From contig NC_133650.1 of assembly GCF_009905375.1 (NCBI RefSeq), positions 172,502,518-172,566,517 on the forward strand: 64,000 nt of DNA. Direction: 5' to 3'. Position numbers and translations under genes: made by a program. Shown one piece after another: positions 8,862 through 21,488 of the stretch (position 1 is the stretch's first letter; every line of letters begins with the position of its first letter). The stretch comes from Apium graveolens (lineage: Eukaryota > Streptophyta > Magnoliopsida > Apiales > Apiaceae). Under the pieces are notes generated by a model. It saw only the letters and a list, made by a program, of their open reading frames with translations. It made no database searches and was not told where the DNA came from.

Positions 8862-10091
8862 TGTAAAGCATAATGTAATGTAACATATAATCGAGGATTT
8901 ATAATTCAACATGAAAACAGAAACATATAAACAATATTAAACTGTGAAGCACAGGAACCCTACAGATGAAGATAGGATAAACACAAAGAACCAAAAGATG
9001 CAATTGACTCTTTAAGTCCTCTAACAGATCATGGGAAGAAGTTCATTGTCATGTTCAAGAAGCCATAAAGAATAAGACAACAAGGGACTTTAATCATCAG
9101 TTACATGAATTGATTTCAAGTGTTACAGATCAAGGGTTTAGTGGAAGAAGCAATGGATAAGCACCAATCTGTATCAGCTCAGAAACACAAGACAAATTGA
9201 ATTAGCTTCTCTCAATACTAGTTCTTTGTGAACCAGACTAGTGCACCAAATATCAGCATTCAAGAAATAATTGTGATTCAGTTACAGAAGAAAATGTTAA
9301 TGCAGTGAAGAATGGTTAAAAAAAAGCAGGAACATTTTAAGGCATGACAGTCTTCTCACAGGTCGCCATAGAAGTATATACAAGGACAATCTATGGTCGC
9401 CACAGAACTGGTCGCCATAGGGAATTTCTCTAAGGCACCACAATGGTCGCCATAGAGTCTAGTCACCATAGAAGAAGATACAGTGGCTACCTGGTCGTCA
9501 TAGGGCCTTGGCTGGTCGCCATAGAACTTCAAGTGTTCACCTGGTCGCCATAGTGTTCACCTGGTCGCCATAGAGTTCACCTGGTCGCCATAGAGTTTAC
9601 TTGGTCGCCATAGAACATCAGCAGTCACCTTAGAGCATTACAGAGGCACTGGTTGCCATAGAAGGTTGCTCAAGTCGCCATAGAAGAGTTATAAAATTCA
9701 TTGATATACTTGCAACAAATTAAAAGAATTATGTGGACACAAGACTGCCACCTGTCTAATGAATTTGAAAGTCTACAACAGCAACTGAATGAATTGAATT
9801 CACTATCAGTCATCTTCTTCAGCAACACAATTTAATTTACGAGAGCTCCATTAAAGCCCCTCATTTATTAAGCTTGTAAATATATTGTTATGCTGCTGAA
9901 TTTATTATAGCTAATCAATTTATTGATCAGATTGTTGCAACCTCAAGGATTATATTAATAAAACAATATATTCCTCGAATTGTTTTGTGTCTTTTTTGAT
10001 TCCGTACTATTAACGAAGTACATGTATATGAATCGAGAAAGATTGTAGGTATCGTATTCAACCCCCCTTCTACGATACTTTGGGACTAACA
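8862..10091 (+). repeat. 5' LTR of element A
   Basis: The right end is firm. TTGGGACTAACA at 10080-10091 is identical to the end of the 3' LTR and is followed by a primer-binding site. From 9361 rightward the LTR aligns with 48545-49236. From 8862 to 9360 no partner exists because the 3' LTR is truncated, so the start is placed at the TG following CTTGC and is tentative. U3 contains the GGTCGCCATAGA array, then TATAAAA (9690-9696). An AATAAA-type signal lies near 9956. Confidence 0.7.
9361..9696 (+). promoter_or_regulatory. GGTCGCCATAGA array and TATA box in the LTR of A
   Basis: About 14 copies or near copies of GGTCGCCATAGA (variants GGTCGTCATAG, AGTCACCATAG, GGTTGCCATAG) occur between 9361 and 9686 at irregular spacing of 14-60 bp. 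All are in the same orientation. Directly after the last copy is TATAAAA (9690-9696). The placement (U3, upstream of a TATA box) suggests multiple binding sites for one host factor controlling transcription. Related GGTCGCCACA repeats recur at 44294-44475 before the third ORF of the same element. Confidence 0.7.
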
Positions 10092-10105
10092 ATTTGTATC
10101 AGAGC
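10092..10105 (+). other. Primer-binding site of element A
   Basis: TTTGTATCAGAGC directly follows the LTR and matches, with one change, the TGGTATCAGAGC site used by plant Copia elements (complement of the 3' end of initiator methionine tRNA). Confidence 0.75.
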
Positions 10106-10236
10106 TTGTTGATTGACATACAAATTAAGATCTGGAGAAAGAAACAAGTGCTTGAAAAATTTCTTGAATTTTTTAATTTTCAAAAATTCTCATTTCTTGA
10201 AATTTTTTGAACTTTAAATAATTTAAATCCGCCAAG

Positions 10237-12702
10237 ATGATGAACAACCAAAGAATTGGAAGTATAAAGGTTCCCCCTTTCTATAGAGATAATTACAACC
10301 TATGAAAGAAAAAGATGATGCTATTTATGAAAGCCTCGAATCCAATTTACATTGGGATATTACTGAATGGCCCTTATGTTCTGATGGAAGTAGTTGCTGA
10401 ATCCACAACCACAGCTGGTGTAAGAATTCCTTCCTCATCCACTCCCAGGGATCCGTCTAAATATACGGAAACTGAGAAGGAGTTGATAAATCTGGACACA
10501 AGCCTTCAACTCATAATTGTGGAATCGACTGATAAAGATATGAGTCATCAACTTCTAGGAAGTAATAGTGCGAAAGATATGTGGAAAACTATTGAGCTTT
10601 TAATGGAAGGTACAGAAGAAGTCAAAGAAAACATGATGGATATTCTGACGACTCAGTATGAGGCATTCACACTTCTACCTGGAGAAGCACTGTCTTCACT
10701 CTTTGAGAGATATACAAGACTGTTAAGTGAATTAAAGCTGCAAGGAAAAGTTTATCCTATACGAGAGTCCAACAGAAAGTTTATGTTGACGCTCCCAGTT
10801 CACCTGGAACAAAAGAACACATCAATCAGGGAAAGAGCAGATTTTATTAATATGTCCCTGGATTTGATCTATGGAAAGCTAAGAACACATGAGCTGGAGC
10901 AAGAACATAGAGCTATTATCTATGGACCTGGTTCTCTTGATAGTAAGAGTACGTCACTTGCAAAAACTACTACACTTGTAGTTCGTGAACCTAAAACTCA
11001 AGAAAACAAGGTTGTACCCTCCTCAATAATTAAAGAAATTATCGTAGCTGAAATTGTTCATGGTGAGCCAGAGGATGAAAGTGAGTTTTATACTCAAGAA
11101 GAACTTGAACAGTTGGAGGAAAAATCTATGGCATACATGGCTGCAAAATTTAGTCATGTTAGATTCAGAAGAAAGCCCAACTATAAACCAAGGGGTTCAT
11201 CAGAGAGATTTCAGAAAAGAAGCTACTCATCAGGGTCAAGCTCCAGAGGAGGCTACAAGTCAAGTTGGATAGACAGGAGCAAAACAAGATGCTACAACTG
11301 CAATGAGTTAGGGCACTTTGCATCTGACTATAGAAAGCCCAAGGCAGCAAAATCAAATAACTCTTATGAAAAGAAGGAAACTTATGAAGATTTGAAAAGG
11401 AAGAATGAGAAGCTGAAACAGAAGCTGAACGCTTATGTGGTGAAGGAAAAGGGAAGAATATACATTGCTGAAGGAAAAAGCTGGGATGATACTGATTCGG
11501 ATGAAGAGGAAGAGTACGTGAATCTGGCTCTTATGGCAGACTCTGTAGAGGAATCATCACAATCATCTCAGGTTCCTGAACTTACCACTATAGATATGAC
11601 TGTGTTTGAATACAAATCAACTGTGCATGAACTTACTTTAGAATTGTATAATGTTCATACAAGTATGCTTGTATATAAACTTGAAAATGATAAGCTAGTT
11701 CTTAAATCTGAGAGTTTAATCTCTAGGAATGAAGAACTATAATTGATGTAGTTTGATTAGAAGACCTTGAGAAAAAGAATGAATATCTAGAGAATAAGGT
11801 TAAGTGCAATGCAGATATAGAAGCCATTCTTAGAACCCAAATTGCTGACTTAGAAAAGAAGTTAAAGGCATTTAAGAAAGCCGCTTTGACTCAGAAGGAG
11901 ATAATAGATAGTCAAAGATTTAAATCTAAGACTTCAATAGGACTTGACTATTCTAAGCTGAACAGTAAGAAACATAGTGGTACATCTGAGATAAACATGT
12001 TTGTCTCAGAAAAGGTTCCATATGTTTTAAGGATGTTATATCTCCGTTATTCACTGAGTCTGTTTCAGAACCTTTGGATGAAGTAAGTTTGCTAATCAAT
12101 GAGGAATTGATTGCTGAAGATAGAGAGAAGAAAGAGGAATCCCCTAAGACTCCTAAGGCTCCATCTAGTAAAGCCAAATCCATAGCTGACCTAGGTAATA
12201 AGGTGGATAGAAAGGAACATGATACATTTAAGAAACCAGAACCTATAGTCAACCCTAAGACTGGTGAGAGTGCTAAGGTTAAGACTAAGAAGAACAGGAA
12301 TGGCAAGGTAAGTGTTAATAAGAAATCTGATTTTGCATCTTCCTCATCTGCATCTAGGAAGCTTTGTAATAATTGCAATTCTGCTACACACCTTACACAT
12401 GCATGCACTAAAGATAAAGTAGAATCTATTGCAACTTCCAGTATGCCTGCCATGCCTAACATGCCTAGTTTTCATGAACCTTGTGGTGTAGTTGGATGTA
12501 TGCCATGTGCATTTGTTACCATGTATGAATATTTCAAAGCCTTTCATGCAACTGCTAGCACTTGCATCAACACTAAGACAAGCATGAGTAATAAGCACAC
12601 ACAGGACAAGACTGTTACTCCTATTTCTAAGTGTGAAAACTCTGTTGAGACTAACACTGAGAAGAAGCCAGTCAAAGTGAAAGCTAAGCCTGTTAAGGTT
12701 TC
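10237..12702 (+). pseudogene. gag of element A (degenerate)
   Basis: The frame starts with an ATG at 10237, hits a stop at 10303, and then stays open from 10315 to 11742. It shows the Copia gag-polypeptide domain (including MSHQLLGSNSAKDMWKTIEL and REsnRKFMLTLPVHL wording), a basic Arg/Ser-rich stretch, and a CCHC knuckle CYNCNELGHFASDYRK whose last Cys is replaced by Tyr. A coiled-coil-like C-terminal part follows through several breaks. From 12074 to 12702 a Lys/Ser-rich extension has a second knuckle-like CNNCNSATHLTHAC. The long extended gag is a Sirevirus trait. Gag forms the virus-like particle that packages element RNA. The frame is cut at 12702 by element B. Confidence 0.85.
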
Positions 12703-13314
12703 TGTTAGATATATTTGATAATGTCATGGCTGATATGATTTATGTTTAGTTTTCAGATCTTACTTAACAGGACAAATCAGTACTTAACTGGGAATCAGTA
12801 CTTATACTGGAAGTCAGGACTTAAGGATATCAGTACTTATATTATCAGGAGATAATCATCAGAAGATGGATATCAGAACTTAAGTGCTGAAGGACGTTCA
12901 AATAAGGACAGTAGCTGATTAAAGGAAAGAAGATTGAGATAAACATAAGAAGAGATATGCATGAAGAAGGAGTTCCATGAAGAATGAAATACTTGGAAGA
13001 AAAGATATCTGATTGATATATTTTAGGAAGCAGAATTATATTCCATATCAATTAGCGATTATCTTGTAACTGTGTAGTATATAAACACAGATATAGGGTT
13101 TACACTATAAGTGTTATCATATTCGAGAAGATTATTTATTGTAATCCTAGCAGCTCTCGTGATATTTGTTCATCACTGAGAGGTAACAGTTCCATACTGT
13201 AACAGAGTTTATTGTTTCAATAAAGTTTGTTTTCTGTTACTTGAAATATTAAAAGTTCGATTTGATTGTATTTTACACTGTAATCACCCCCTCTACAGTG
13301 TGTGTGACCTAACA
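12703..13314 (+). repeat. 5' LTR of element B
   Basis: TG...CA ends with TGTTAG/CTAACA inverted tips. U3 has about five copies of ATCAGWACTTA-type motifs between 12777 and 12890 (ATCAGTACTTA, GTCAGGACTTA, ATCAGAACTTA). A TATA box, TATATAAACA, lies at 13078-13087. AATAAAG at about 13221 is a plausible polyadenylation signal. It is a near-identical partner of 25419-26030. Confidence 0.95.
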
Positions 13315-13316
13315 AG

Positions 13317-13328
13317 TGGTATCAGAGC
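13317..13328 (+). other. Primer-binding site of element B
   Basis: TGGTATCAGAGC, two bases after the LTR, is a perfect match to the initiator methionine tRNA site of plant Copia elements. Confidence 0.93.
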
Positions 13329-13370
13329 CTATCTGTTAACACACATACAGTTAAAGATCCAAACATAATC

Positions 13371-15707
13371 ATGTCTGACACATAAACTCCAACTAAGCCT
13401 ACCAAAACTGAAGAACCACCAAAGACACAAATTCAGAGTCGGTATGAGACCATCAGAGTTCCCATACTAAGACCATCTGAATATCCCATATGGAAGGTGA
13501 GGATGACCATGTTCCTGGAAGCAACAGATCCAGAATATCTTGATAGAATCAAGGAAGGGCCTCACAAACCAACCAAGCTCGCTGTTGCAGTTGCAGGTGA
13601 AGCAGCAAAGACCGTACCAAAGGAGAAGAGTGATTATACTGCTGAAGATATAGCATCAATTCCTAAGGATGCTAAGGTACGACACTTACTGCATAGTGCC
13701 ATTGATAATGTAATGTCAAACAGGTTAATCAACTACAAGACTGCTAAGGAGATATGGGATGCTCTGGAAACAAGGTGTCAGGGAACCGACACAATTAAGA
13801 AGAACAGGAAGACAATACTCACTCAAGAGTATGAACACTTTGACTCAAAGGCTAATGAGTCATTGACTGATTTATATGATAGATTTGTCAAACTTTTGAA
13901 TGATTTGTCATTGGTTGATAAAGAGTATGATCTTGAAGATTCAAACCTTAAATTCCTGTTAGCTCTTCCTGAATGCTGGGATTTGAAGGCAACAACAATA
14001 AGAGACAACTATAATCTTGATGAAACAACTCTTGATGAAATTTATGGAATGCTCAAGACTCATGAACTTGAGATGGAACAAAGAAGCAAGAGGAAAGGAG
14101 GAAAGTCAAGGACAGTTGCTCTTAAGGCTGAAGAAGAATCCCCCAAGGCAGCTAACTCAAGGAAAGACAAGGGTAAAGCTCTTTTCACAAAGTCTGATAC
14201 TGAGTCATCAAGTTCTGAAAGTGATGATGACTCAGATTCTGAAAGCTTGCCTGAGACTGATGCTGATGAGGAGATGATGAAGCTGTGTGCTCTTATGGTG
14301 AAAGGGATCACAAAGATTGCATACAGGAAGTTCAGGAAGGGAAAGAAGTTTTCCAGGAAAGGCATAAGTTCTGATAAGAAGAATTTCAGAAGATCTGAAG
14401 GCAGAGGAGGAAAGTCTGATAGAAGAGATTAACCAATGTCAAATGCTATAACTGTGGTGAGAAAGGCCACATATATCCTGATTGCAAGAAGGTAAAGGGT
14501 GACAAAGGCAAGGCTCTTGTCACGAAGCAGAAAAGCTGGACAGACACCTTAGACTCTGAAAGTGAGGAGAACTATGCATTGATGGCAAATGCTGATAAAG
14601 AAAGTGCTGAGAGCAGTTCTGAAGCTGTTGAAACAAAGGTACCTCAGACTACTTATGCTTTTTCATACTGATGATATTAATGAGTTGAGAAGATATCTTA
14701 AAACCATGTTTGTTAGTTATAGAGATCAAACTTTAACATGTGAAAGATTAACTTCTGAAAATCTGGCTTTTAAGAAAAGAAATGAGTTTTTAGAAAAAGA
14801 GTTAATTATGTTCCATCAAACTCAGAAGAATAGAGATGATGCTCTTTATGTTAGGGATGAAGTGCTAAAAATAAATGAATCTCTAAAAACTGAGTTAGAA
14901 AAGGAAAGAGAGATAATCAGGACTTGTACTAACTCTGGAAGAACAACTCAAAATTTGCTAAGTAGTGAAAATTGGAAAGAGGGCTTAGGTTATGGAGAGG
15001 ATAAGAATGATAAAGGAACTGTAGAAATTAAGCCTATTGTTAAGCAAAAGCCAAAGTTAAAACCTGTTAACTTTGTAACTGTAAAGTCTGATAATGATAA
15101 ATCAGAAGTTAGAGAGGGATTAACTTCTGACAAACTAAAACAGGAAAAGACAGCTGAAGTAAACATAGGCTTAATGACTAAGAAGCAGCTTAAGCATAAG
15201 GTGAAAGATGTTAAGAATGTAAACAAGGTAAAATCACCTATGAAAAATAGGAATGGAAAGGAAGGTGTAAATAAAAGCAATGATTATAAACCTGTTCCTG
15301 ATGCTCCTAGGAAAACATGTCATAACTGTGGAAGTTCTAACTATCTGGCTTCTTTTTGCAGGAAGAATAAGAACATTAACTCCTTACCTTCAAAATTAGG
15401 AGTTAAGAGTCAGTCTATTAGATATAAACCACAAAATCCTTGTTTTCATTGTAGTAGTTTATGGCATTCCATTTATACTTGTAAGGAATATCATAGTTTG
15501 TACTATGATTATTACCAATTAAAACCTTCTTTGAAGAAAGTTTCCATTGTTCCTTCTAGTGTAAATTCTGATTCAAAGTCTGATAGTGTAAGTTCTGATA
15601 AGAAAAATGTTAACATAAACTCTGATGCTAAATCCGCTGCAAATGTTAACAAACTTGATAAGGCCAAAGGATCCAAGCAAGTCTGGGTCCTTAAAACTAA
15701 TAATTAA
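13371..15707 (+). pseudogene. gag of element B (broken)
   Basis: The likely start ATG at 13371 is followed by a stop at codon 5 (13383). The frame is then open, including 13497-14432, with Copia gag wording (YPIWKVRMTMFLEATDPEY, AKEIWDALETRCQGT, LKFLLALPECW). A frameshift near 14430 precedes a canonical CCHC knuckle, CYNCGEKGHIYPDC (about 14447-14488). A second shift lies in a T run near 14660. From there to 15707 follows a coiled-coil Lys/Glu-rich region and two further Cys-rich knuckle-like motifs (CHNCGSSNYLASFC, CFHCSSLWHSIYTC). The extra knuckles and length fit Sirevirus gag. It ends at a stop just before pol. Confidence 0.88.
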
Positions 15708-15719
15708 TGGTCTTTGTGA

Positions 15720-18700
15720 TTGCAGGGCAACAGGAAAAATATCCTAGTTCTGGACAGTGGATGTTCAGGACATATGACTGGAAATAAAGCCATACTATCA
15801 GACTTTGTGGAGAAAGCTGGCCCAAGTGTTTCTTATGGAGATGGCAACATTGGAAAAACATTGGGATATGGAAATATCAATCTTGGGAATGTCATCATTA
15901 AAGAAGTAGCTCTGGTTTCAGGACTTTAACACAATCTGCTGAGTATAAGTCAAATCTGTGACAGAGGTTATCATGTTGATTTCTTTGAAGAACACTGTGA
16001 AGTTGTGAGTAAAACTAAAGGCAAAGTTGTTCTGAAAGGATACAGGTGTGGTAACATTTATGAAGCTAAGCTTTTAACAAGTACTGATGGTTCTGCAATC
16101 TGTCTGATGAGTAGAGCATCAATTGAAGAAAGCTGGAATTGGCACAAGAAACTCTCTCATTTAAATTTCAATAATATAAATGAACTGGTCAAGAAAGATC
16201 TTGTGAGAGGACTGCCAAAGTCAGTATTTTCTCCTGATGGCCTTTGTGATTCTTGTCAGAAGGCCAAACAAAGAAAATCTTCATTCAAGAGCAAAACTGA
16301 ATCATCAATTCTTGAGCCTTATCATCTATTACATGCTGATCTATTTGGTCCAGTAAATGTCATGTCTATTGCAAAGAAGAAATATGCATTTGTCATAGTG
16401 GATGAGTTCACTAGATACACATGGGTGTATTTCTTGCACACAAAAAGTGAAACTGCATCTATCTTGATTGATCATGTCAAACATCTGGATAAATTGGTCA
16501 AAGATTTTGTGAAAACAATAAGGAGCGATAATGGTACTGAGTTCAAGAATTTGATAATGGAAGAGTTCTGTAAAAACCATGGAATTAAGCAGGAATTTTC
16601 TGCTCCTGGAACTCCACAGCAAAATGGAGTTGTTGAAAGGAAGAATAGAACTCTCATTGAAGCTTCACGTACAATGCTTGAAGAAGCAAAACTTCCAACC
16701 TATTTCTGGGCTGAAGCTGTGCAGACTGCTTGTTTTACTCAAAATGCAACACTCATTAACAAGCAAGGAAAAACACCATATGAGATGGTGAAGAAAAAGA
16801 AGCCAATTTTGAAGTACTTTCATGTATTTGGATGCAAGTGTTTTGTTCTCAAGACTCATCCTGAACAGCTATCCAAGTTTGATCTAAAAGCTGATGAAGG
16901 AATATTTGTTGGATATCCACTTTCCACAAAAGCCTTCAGAGTCTATAATTTGAGAACAAAAGTGGTCATGGAATCTATCAATGTCTCTTTTGATGACAAG
17001 AAGATTACTGGTCTTGAAGATTTTATTGACCATGATCAGCTGAGATTTGAAAATGAAGACTTAAATTCTGATACTGAAAATCCTGACAGTCTAAGTCCTG
17101 ATACTGTAAACTCTGATGGATTAAACTCTGATGTTATTGAAACTGTGGTGACTACACCAAAGGAAGATGCACCTATGCAGGGGGAGCATACTCAAGATCT
17201 TACCACATCTCAAGAAACATCAGAACATACATCTGGCTCTTCAAGTTCTGATTCGTCAAGTTCTGATAAGCCAAGTTCTGATAGTGCTGAAAATCTAAAT
17301 TCTGAAGAATCCAACTCAGAGAGCATAGTTTCAGGGGGAACATCAGAAAATGAAAATGAAGATAGCATGGATCATGGTGGAGCATCCAGTTCTAGAGAAA
17401 ATCTTCCATCAGCAAGGAAGTGGACTAAATCACATACACCTGATTTGATAATTAGAAATCCTGATGCAGGTGTACGAACTAGAACAGGTACTTCAAACGA
17501 ATGTCTTTACAATTCTTTTCTCTCTCAGACTGAGCCAAAGAAAGTGGAAGAAGCTCTTCAAGATGCTGATTAGGTGCAAGCAATGCAGGAAGTGTTAAAT
17601 GAATTTGAAAGAAACAAAGTCTGGACCCTAGTGCCAAGACCAAAGAATAGATCTGTTGTTGGTACAAAGTGGGTATTCAGAAACAAAACTAACAGTGATG
17701 GCATAATTACAAGGAATAAGGCAAGGTTGGTTGCAAAAGGATATTCTCAACAGGAGGGAATTGATTATGATGAAACATTTGCACCAGTTGCTAGATTAGA
17801 ATCCATAAGGATATTTTTGGCTTATGCTGCTCACAAGAAGTTTACTGTCTTTCAAATGGATGTGAAAAGTGCTTTTCTCAATGGAGAATTGGAAGAGGAA
17901 GTATATGTTGAACAACCTCCAGGCTTTGTAGATTCCAAACATCCAGATTACATCTACAGGCTTGATAAATCACTTTATGGACTTAAGCAAGCTCCCAGAG
18001 CATGGTATGAGACTTTAGCTCAGTTTCTTCTGGAAAGTGGATTCAACAGAGGGACTATAGACAAAACACTGTTCTACCTCAACCATGGAAAGGACTTACT
18101 TCTGGTCCAGATTTATGTTGATGATATCATTTTTGGGTCTACAAATGACAGACTTTGCAAGAAGTTTGCCAAACTGATGCAGTCAAGGTATCAGATGAGT
18201 ATGATGGGGGAACTTAGCTATTTTCTGGGCCTTCAAGTCAAGCAGAATGAAGAAGGCACTTTTATTTGTCAAACTAAGTACACTAGAAACTTGCTGAAGA
18301 AATTTGGAATGCAAGATTGTTCAAGTGCATCCACTCCCATGGCCACTGCAATAAAACTGGATAAGGATACTGGTAAATCAGTAGATATTATTGATTACAG
18401 AGGTATGATTGGCTCTCTACTCTATCTAACTGCTAGTAGACCTGATATCATGTATGCTACCAGTCTTTGTGCAAGATTTCAAGCAGATCCAGGAGAACCT
18501 CATTTAACAGCTGTGAAAAGAATTTTCAAGTATCTTAAGGGAACAGCTGATCTGGGAATATGGTATCCCAGAGAATCAGATTTTAAACTAATAGGTTACT
18601 CATATGCAGATTTTGCAGGTTGCAAAATTGACAGGAAAAGCACAAATGGAAGCTGCCAATTTCTTGGAGGCAGATTAGTTTCTTGGTTTAGCAAGAAACA

Positions 18701-19070
18701 AAAGTCAATTTCCACATCAACTGCAGAAGCAGAGTATATTGCTGCAGGAAGCTGTTGTGCACAGATTCTTTGGATGAAGAATTAGTTACTGGATTATGGG
18801 TTAACATATTTCAAAATCCCTATTTACTGTGATAATCAAAGTGCTATTGCTATGACAGGTAATCCAGTTCAACACTCTATGACAAAGCACATCAGCATCA
18901 GGTACCACTTCATAAGGGAACATGTGGATGAAGGTACAGTGGAATTGCACTTTGTTCCAACAGATCAACAACTAGCAAATATCTTTACAAAACCATTGTG
19001 TGAAGCCACTTTTACAAGATTGGTAAATGAACTTGGAATGGTTTCAGGTTCTTTCTCTAAATCTGCTTAG
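15720..19070 (+). pseudogene. pol of element B (protease, integrase, RT, RNase H; three in-frame stops)
   Basis: A single reading frame runs the whole length but is interrupted by stops at 15927, 17571 and 18783. In order it has an aspartic protease with LDSGCSGHMTG (about 15750); a GAG-pre-integrase HHCC finger (HKKLSHLN, CDSCQKAK); an integrase core with HADLFGP, IRSDNGTEF and NGVVERKN supplying the D,D,E triad; an acidic Ser-rich spacer; a Copia reverse transcriptase starting near [12 protein letters not shown] with catalytic YVDDIIFGS (about 18113); and RNase H with STAEAEY and KHISIRYHFIRE. This is the Copia order. The catalytic residues remain, so damage is limited to the premature stops. 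gag and pol are separated by a stop in the same frame, a known Sirevirus arrangement. Confidence 0.93.
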
Positions 19071-20422
19071 TTTTGTTCTGTTATATCAGACTTTATGATC
19101 AGTATTTACAGAATTTAATCTCTTTGTGTATTCTGTGCTTAATTGACAAATGTGTTTAAGTACTGACTGTTGTCTGATATATGTTTCTAAACTCTGATAA
19201 GTGATATGTCTGTTTAAGTAACTATTCAATCCTATGAGGATAACTGTGCTAGATGCTGACCCAGTAGTCTTCAATAAACAAGGGATCCCATGTAAGAAGT
19301 AATTATTTCTGTGGAAATCTGTTTACACAAGCAAATTCTGATAATTGAGCATTGTTGAGTTTACTTTGTCTATCTTATTACTAAGTCACAAACTAGAATA
19401 ATGCTACTCATCTGTTAAGTTCTGATGCTAGTAAATCTGCTGAATGCACTAAGTGCTGATAAACCTCACCTATCAAAAGAAAAAGCAAAAGAACCAAGGA
19501 TTAAAAATCAGGTACTCCTTTGAGGTCTAGAGTAAAAATGTGGAAGGAAAGACCCAAGTGCATTGCTGGTATTAAGTAATATGCATCAGAAAAGCAAATA
19601 AAATATTTTCTTGGTGACTTATCACACTCTATGATTACTGGAGAAATACTCTGATAATAGCATAAATTTTGATAAGCGGTCGTGACTCACTTACACTGAG
19701 AAGCCACTGTAAAAAGGAATTTAAAAAGATGCACAAAATTAGCACACAATAGTTGAGGTGGACTCAAGCATGAACTCATTCATTAGTAGGTTTCAGGATA
19801 ATGACAGCTCTTTAGCAAAGTTTTAGTTATGCCTTATTTCTAAGATGTACTGAAGTGAATCAGACTTTACTTTTTGTCTGATACTTAGCTTAATACACAC
19901 ACTAATCACTCCATATGAATGATGAAAATTACTGTGGTGATCTATGTTGTTTTAGATAAACAGTCATTGTGTCACTTTGCACTAATTCTGAGGACAAGTT
20001 CTGGTTGCATGTTCTGATGATTAAGTTCTGAAGAATATAAATCAGAACTTGTATGAGGACTTACTAAGATAGGCATTCTTTTTTCGAGTTAGGAAATTAT
20101 GTTCTGATGACTGTTAAGTTCTGGTATAAGTCTAAGTTCTGATATTACAGTCTAATTCTTTACTTGACTTATCTGTGGATAAAATTTGATAACAGTCTCG
20201 GTTCAAACTAGAATATGTTGAAGTGGGAGATTAATAGTCACTATCGTTAGGGTTAGTGGTACTCGTACTTGAACAGTCAACTTTTACTTGCTTCTTGTGC
20301 GCATTAAATCATGTTTTCTCTTTCCAATGAATTTTTTCTTTTTCCAAGTCTGGGGAGACGAGGTAAAATTAATTCTACCTGTCAGCATTAAATTTCTTTG
20401 CGTCTCCTGGCATTCTCTTGCC
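19071..20422 (+). promoter_or_regulatory. Noncoding region of B with LTR-type motif repeats
   Basis: There is no coding frame in 1.35 kb between pol and the small ORF. The stretch is dense in TAAGTTCTGAT / ATCAGAACTTA-type words (about twelve, for example at 19157, 19416, 19451, 19997, 20026, 20040, 20126 and 20141). The B LTR repeats the same words in U3. They lead up to a TATA box at 20423. This reads as an upstream control region for an internal promoter. Caution: TTCTGAT words also arise in Ser-Asp-rich coding parts of B, so enrichment needs a statistical test. Confidence 0.45.
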
Positions 20423-20430
20423 TATATAAG
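20423..20430 (+). promoter_or_regulatory. TATA box of a putative internal promoter in B
   Basis: TATATAAG in CCTATATAAGC lies 77 bp upstream of the ATG of the small ORF at 20507. The intervening leader is C/T- and A-rich and free of ATG, like a plant 5' leader. It matches core plant TATA boxes better than most AT-rich sequence here. Confidence 0.5.
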
Positions 20431-20506
20431 CAACCACTTCACATCAGCCTTCCCATCAAATATTTTCTCACACACTTACCTTCATACTTTTTCTATCAAA
20501 AACACC

Positions 20507-20776
20507 ATGGTCAGATACAACATGTTTTTGAACTACGAAACCTTCAATATGGAGCTAAGCTGTGCCGATTGGCAGCAGGAATGGCACGTCACTGCCATTC
20601 CTGATGAAATATGGGACTCTGTGCCCCAGGAGGTACTCACCCACCTCCTATTCTTCTATATGGATTACCATCGCCATCTGGAGCGATTGGAGGAGGAAAG
20701 GCTGGAAGCTCTCCGCCAGCAAGAGCGAATCATTCGACTCGCCATTCTGTTTGTCGAGAGTAGGAAGAAGAAATGA
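20507..20776 (+). CDS. Small intact ORF between pol and the third ORF of element B (89 aa)
   Basis: I do not recognise this protein. The ATG at 20507 (ACACCATGG, a good plant start context) opens 89 codons: a Trp/aromatic-rich N-terminal half (MVRYNMFLNYETF, CADWQQEWHV, IPDEIWDSVPQEV), then an Arg/Glu-rich helix (LERLEEERLEALRQQERI) ending in Arg-Lys-Lys-Lys. The helix could be a coiled coil. The frame extends upstream to 20288 but that part runs through the TATA box, so 20507 is the better start. It is the only undamaged frame in an element whose gag, pol and third ORF all have stops. Its short length means it could be open by chance. It could be an accessory protein expressed from its own promoter. 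Confidence 0.5.
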   Translation: MVRYNMFLNYETFNMELSCADWQQEWHVTAIPDEIWDSVPQEVLTHLLFFYMDYHRHLERLEEERLEALRQQERIIRLAILFVESRKKK

Positions 20777-21333
20777 TTTATTTTCTTCTTCCTATTTTTC
20801 TTCATCATCAGCCTTGCCCTGCTTCTTGAGCTAGGACTAAGGCTGTTGATGTTAGGTTTAGCAGCTTAGGGAAATCTTGTATAAATTCTGATGTAATTTC
20901 AATTTCATGAATGTATTCTCTTGATATATTAATGAAATTTGTTTCAAGATTTTGTCTCTGAGATATTTTGTAATGCATTGATAAATCCTGATAAATATTC
21001 ATATTCTGATGACCATATAAATTCTGTTTTAATTTACGTTCTGATTTTACTTTATCAGTACTTACTCATCTGATTTATTTTGGTCATTTTCACTTGATTT
21101 ATTTTCATAATATTAATGTTGCAGTGAAAAATAATTAAATAAGTGGGAACGGTTTCAATTTTGAATTAAAACTGTTTCACCTTGATTAATGGAATATCTG
21201 GGTAAGTGGAACGGTTTTTCCTTGAAAAACGGCAAGTGGGTAAGTAATGATTATTGTTTTCTCGTGCCCAGTAATTATCCGTTATTACTGCATGTCTGAC
21301 AGGTGTCCAACGGTTACATTTTAAAAAAAGAGA

Positions 21334-21340
21334 GTATAAG
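21334..21340 (+). promoter_or_regulatory. Possible TATA box before the third ORF of B
   Basis: GTATAAG in AGAGTATAAGTAAG lies about 150 bp before the ATG at 21489. The intervening leader is CT-rich, like a 5' untranslated region. The region just upstream (21120-21300) has repeats of GTGGAACGGTTT-type words. Support is weaker than for the site at 20423. Confidence 0.35.
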
Positions 21341-21488
21341 TAAGACAGAGAGAAGATTTTTTAATCTTTTATTTCCTTTCATACTTTTTCTCTACTTGCT
21401 TTTACTCTCTTTCTTCTTCTCACGTTGGTTTTTCATACAGACATTTTATCAAACACCTAACAGGCACTCTTAAATCTCAATTTTTCAC

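Noticed and set aside
8649..8862. Alternative start of the element A LTR at TGTTAGGC (8649)
   Set aside because: TGTTAG would pair better with the CTAACA end, but no flanking duplication matches CTTGT. 8862 has a one-mismatch match. Neither can be confirmed because the 3' LTR lacks this part.
9361..9690. CRISPR-like array of GGTCGCCATAGA repeats
   Set aside because: Spacing is irregular, the spacers are related to each other, the array lies in an LTR of a plant retrotransposon, and CRISPR arrays do not occur in plant nuclear genomes.
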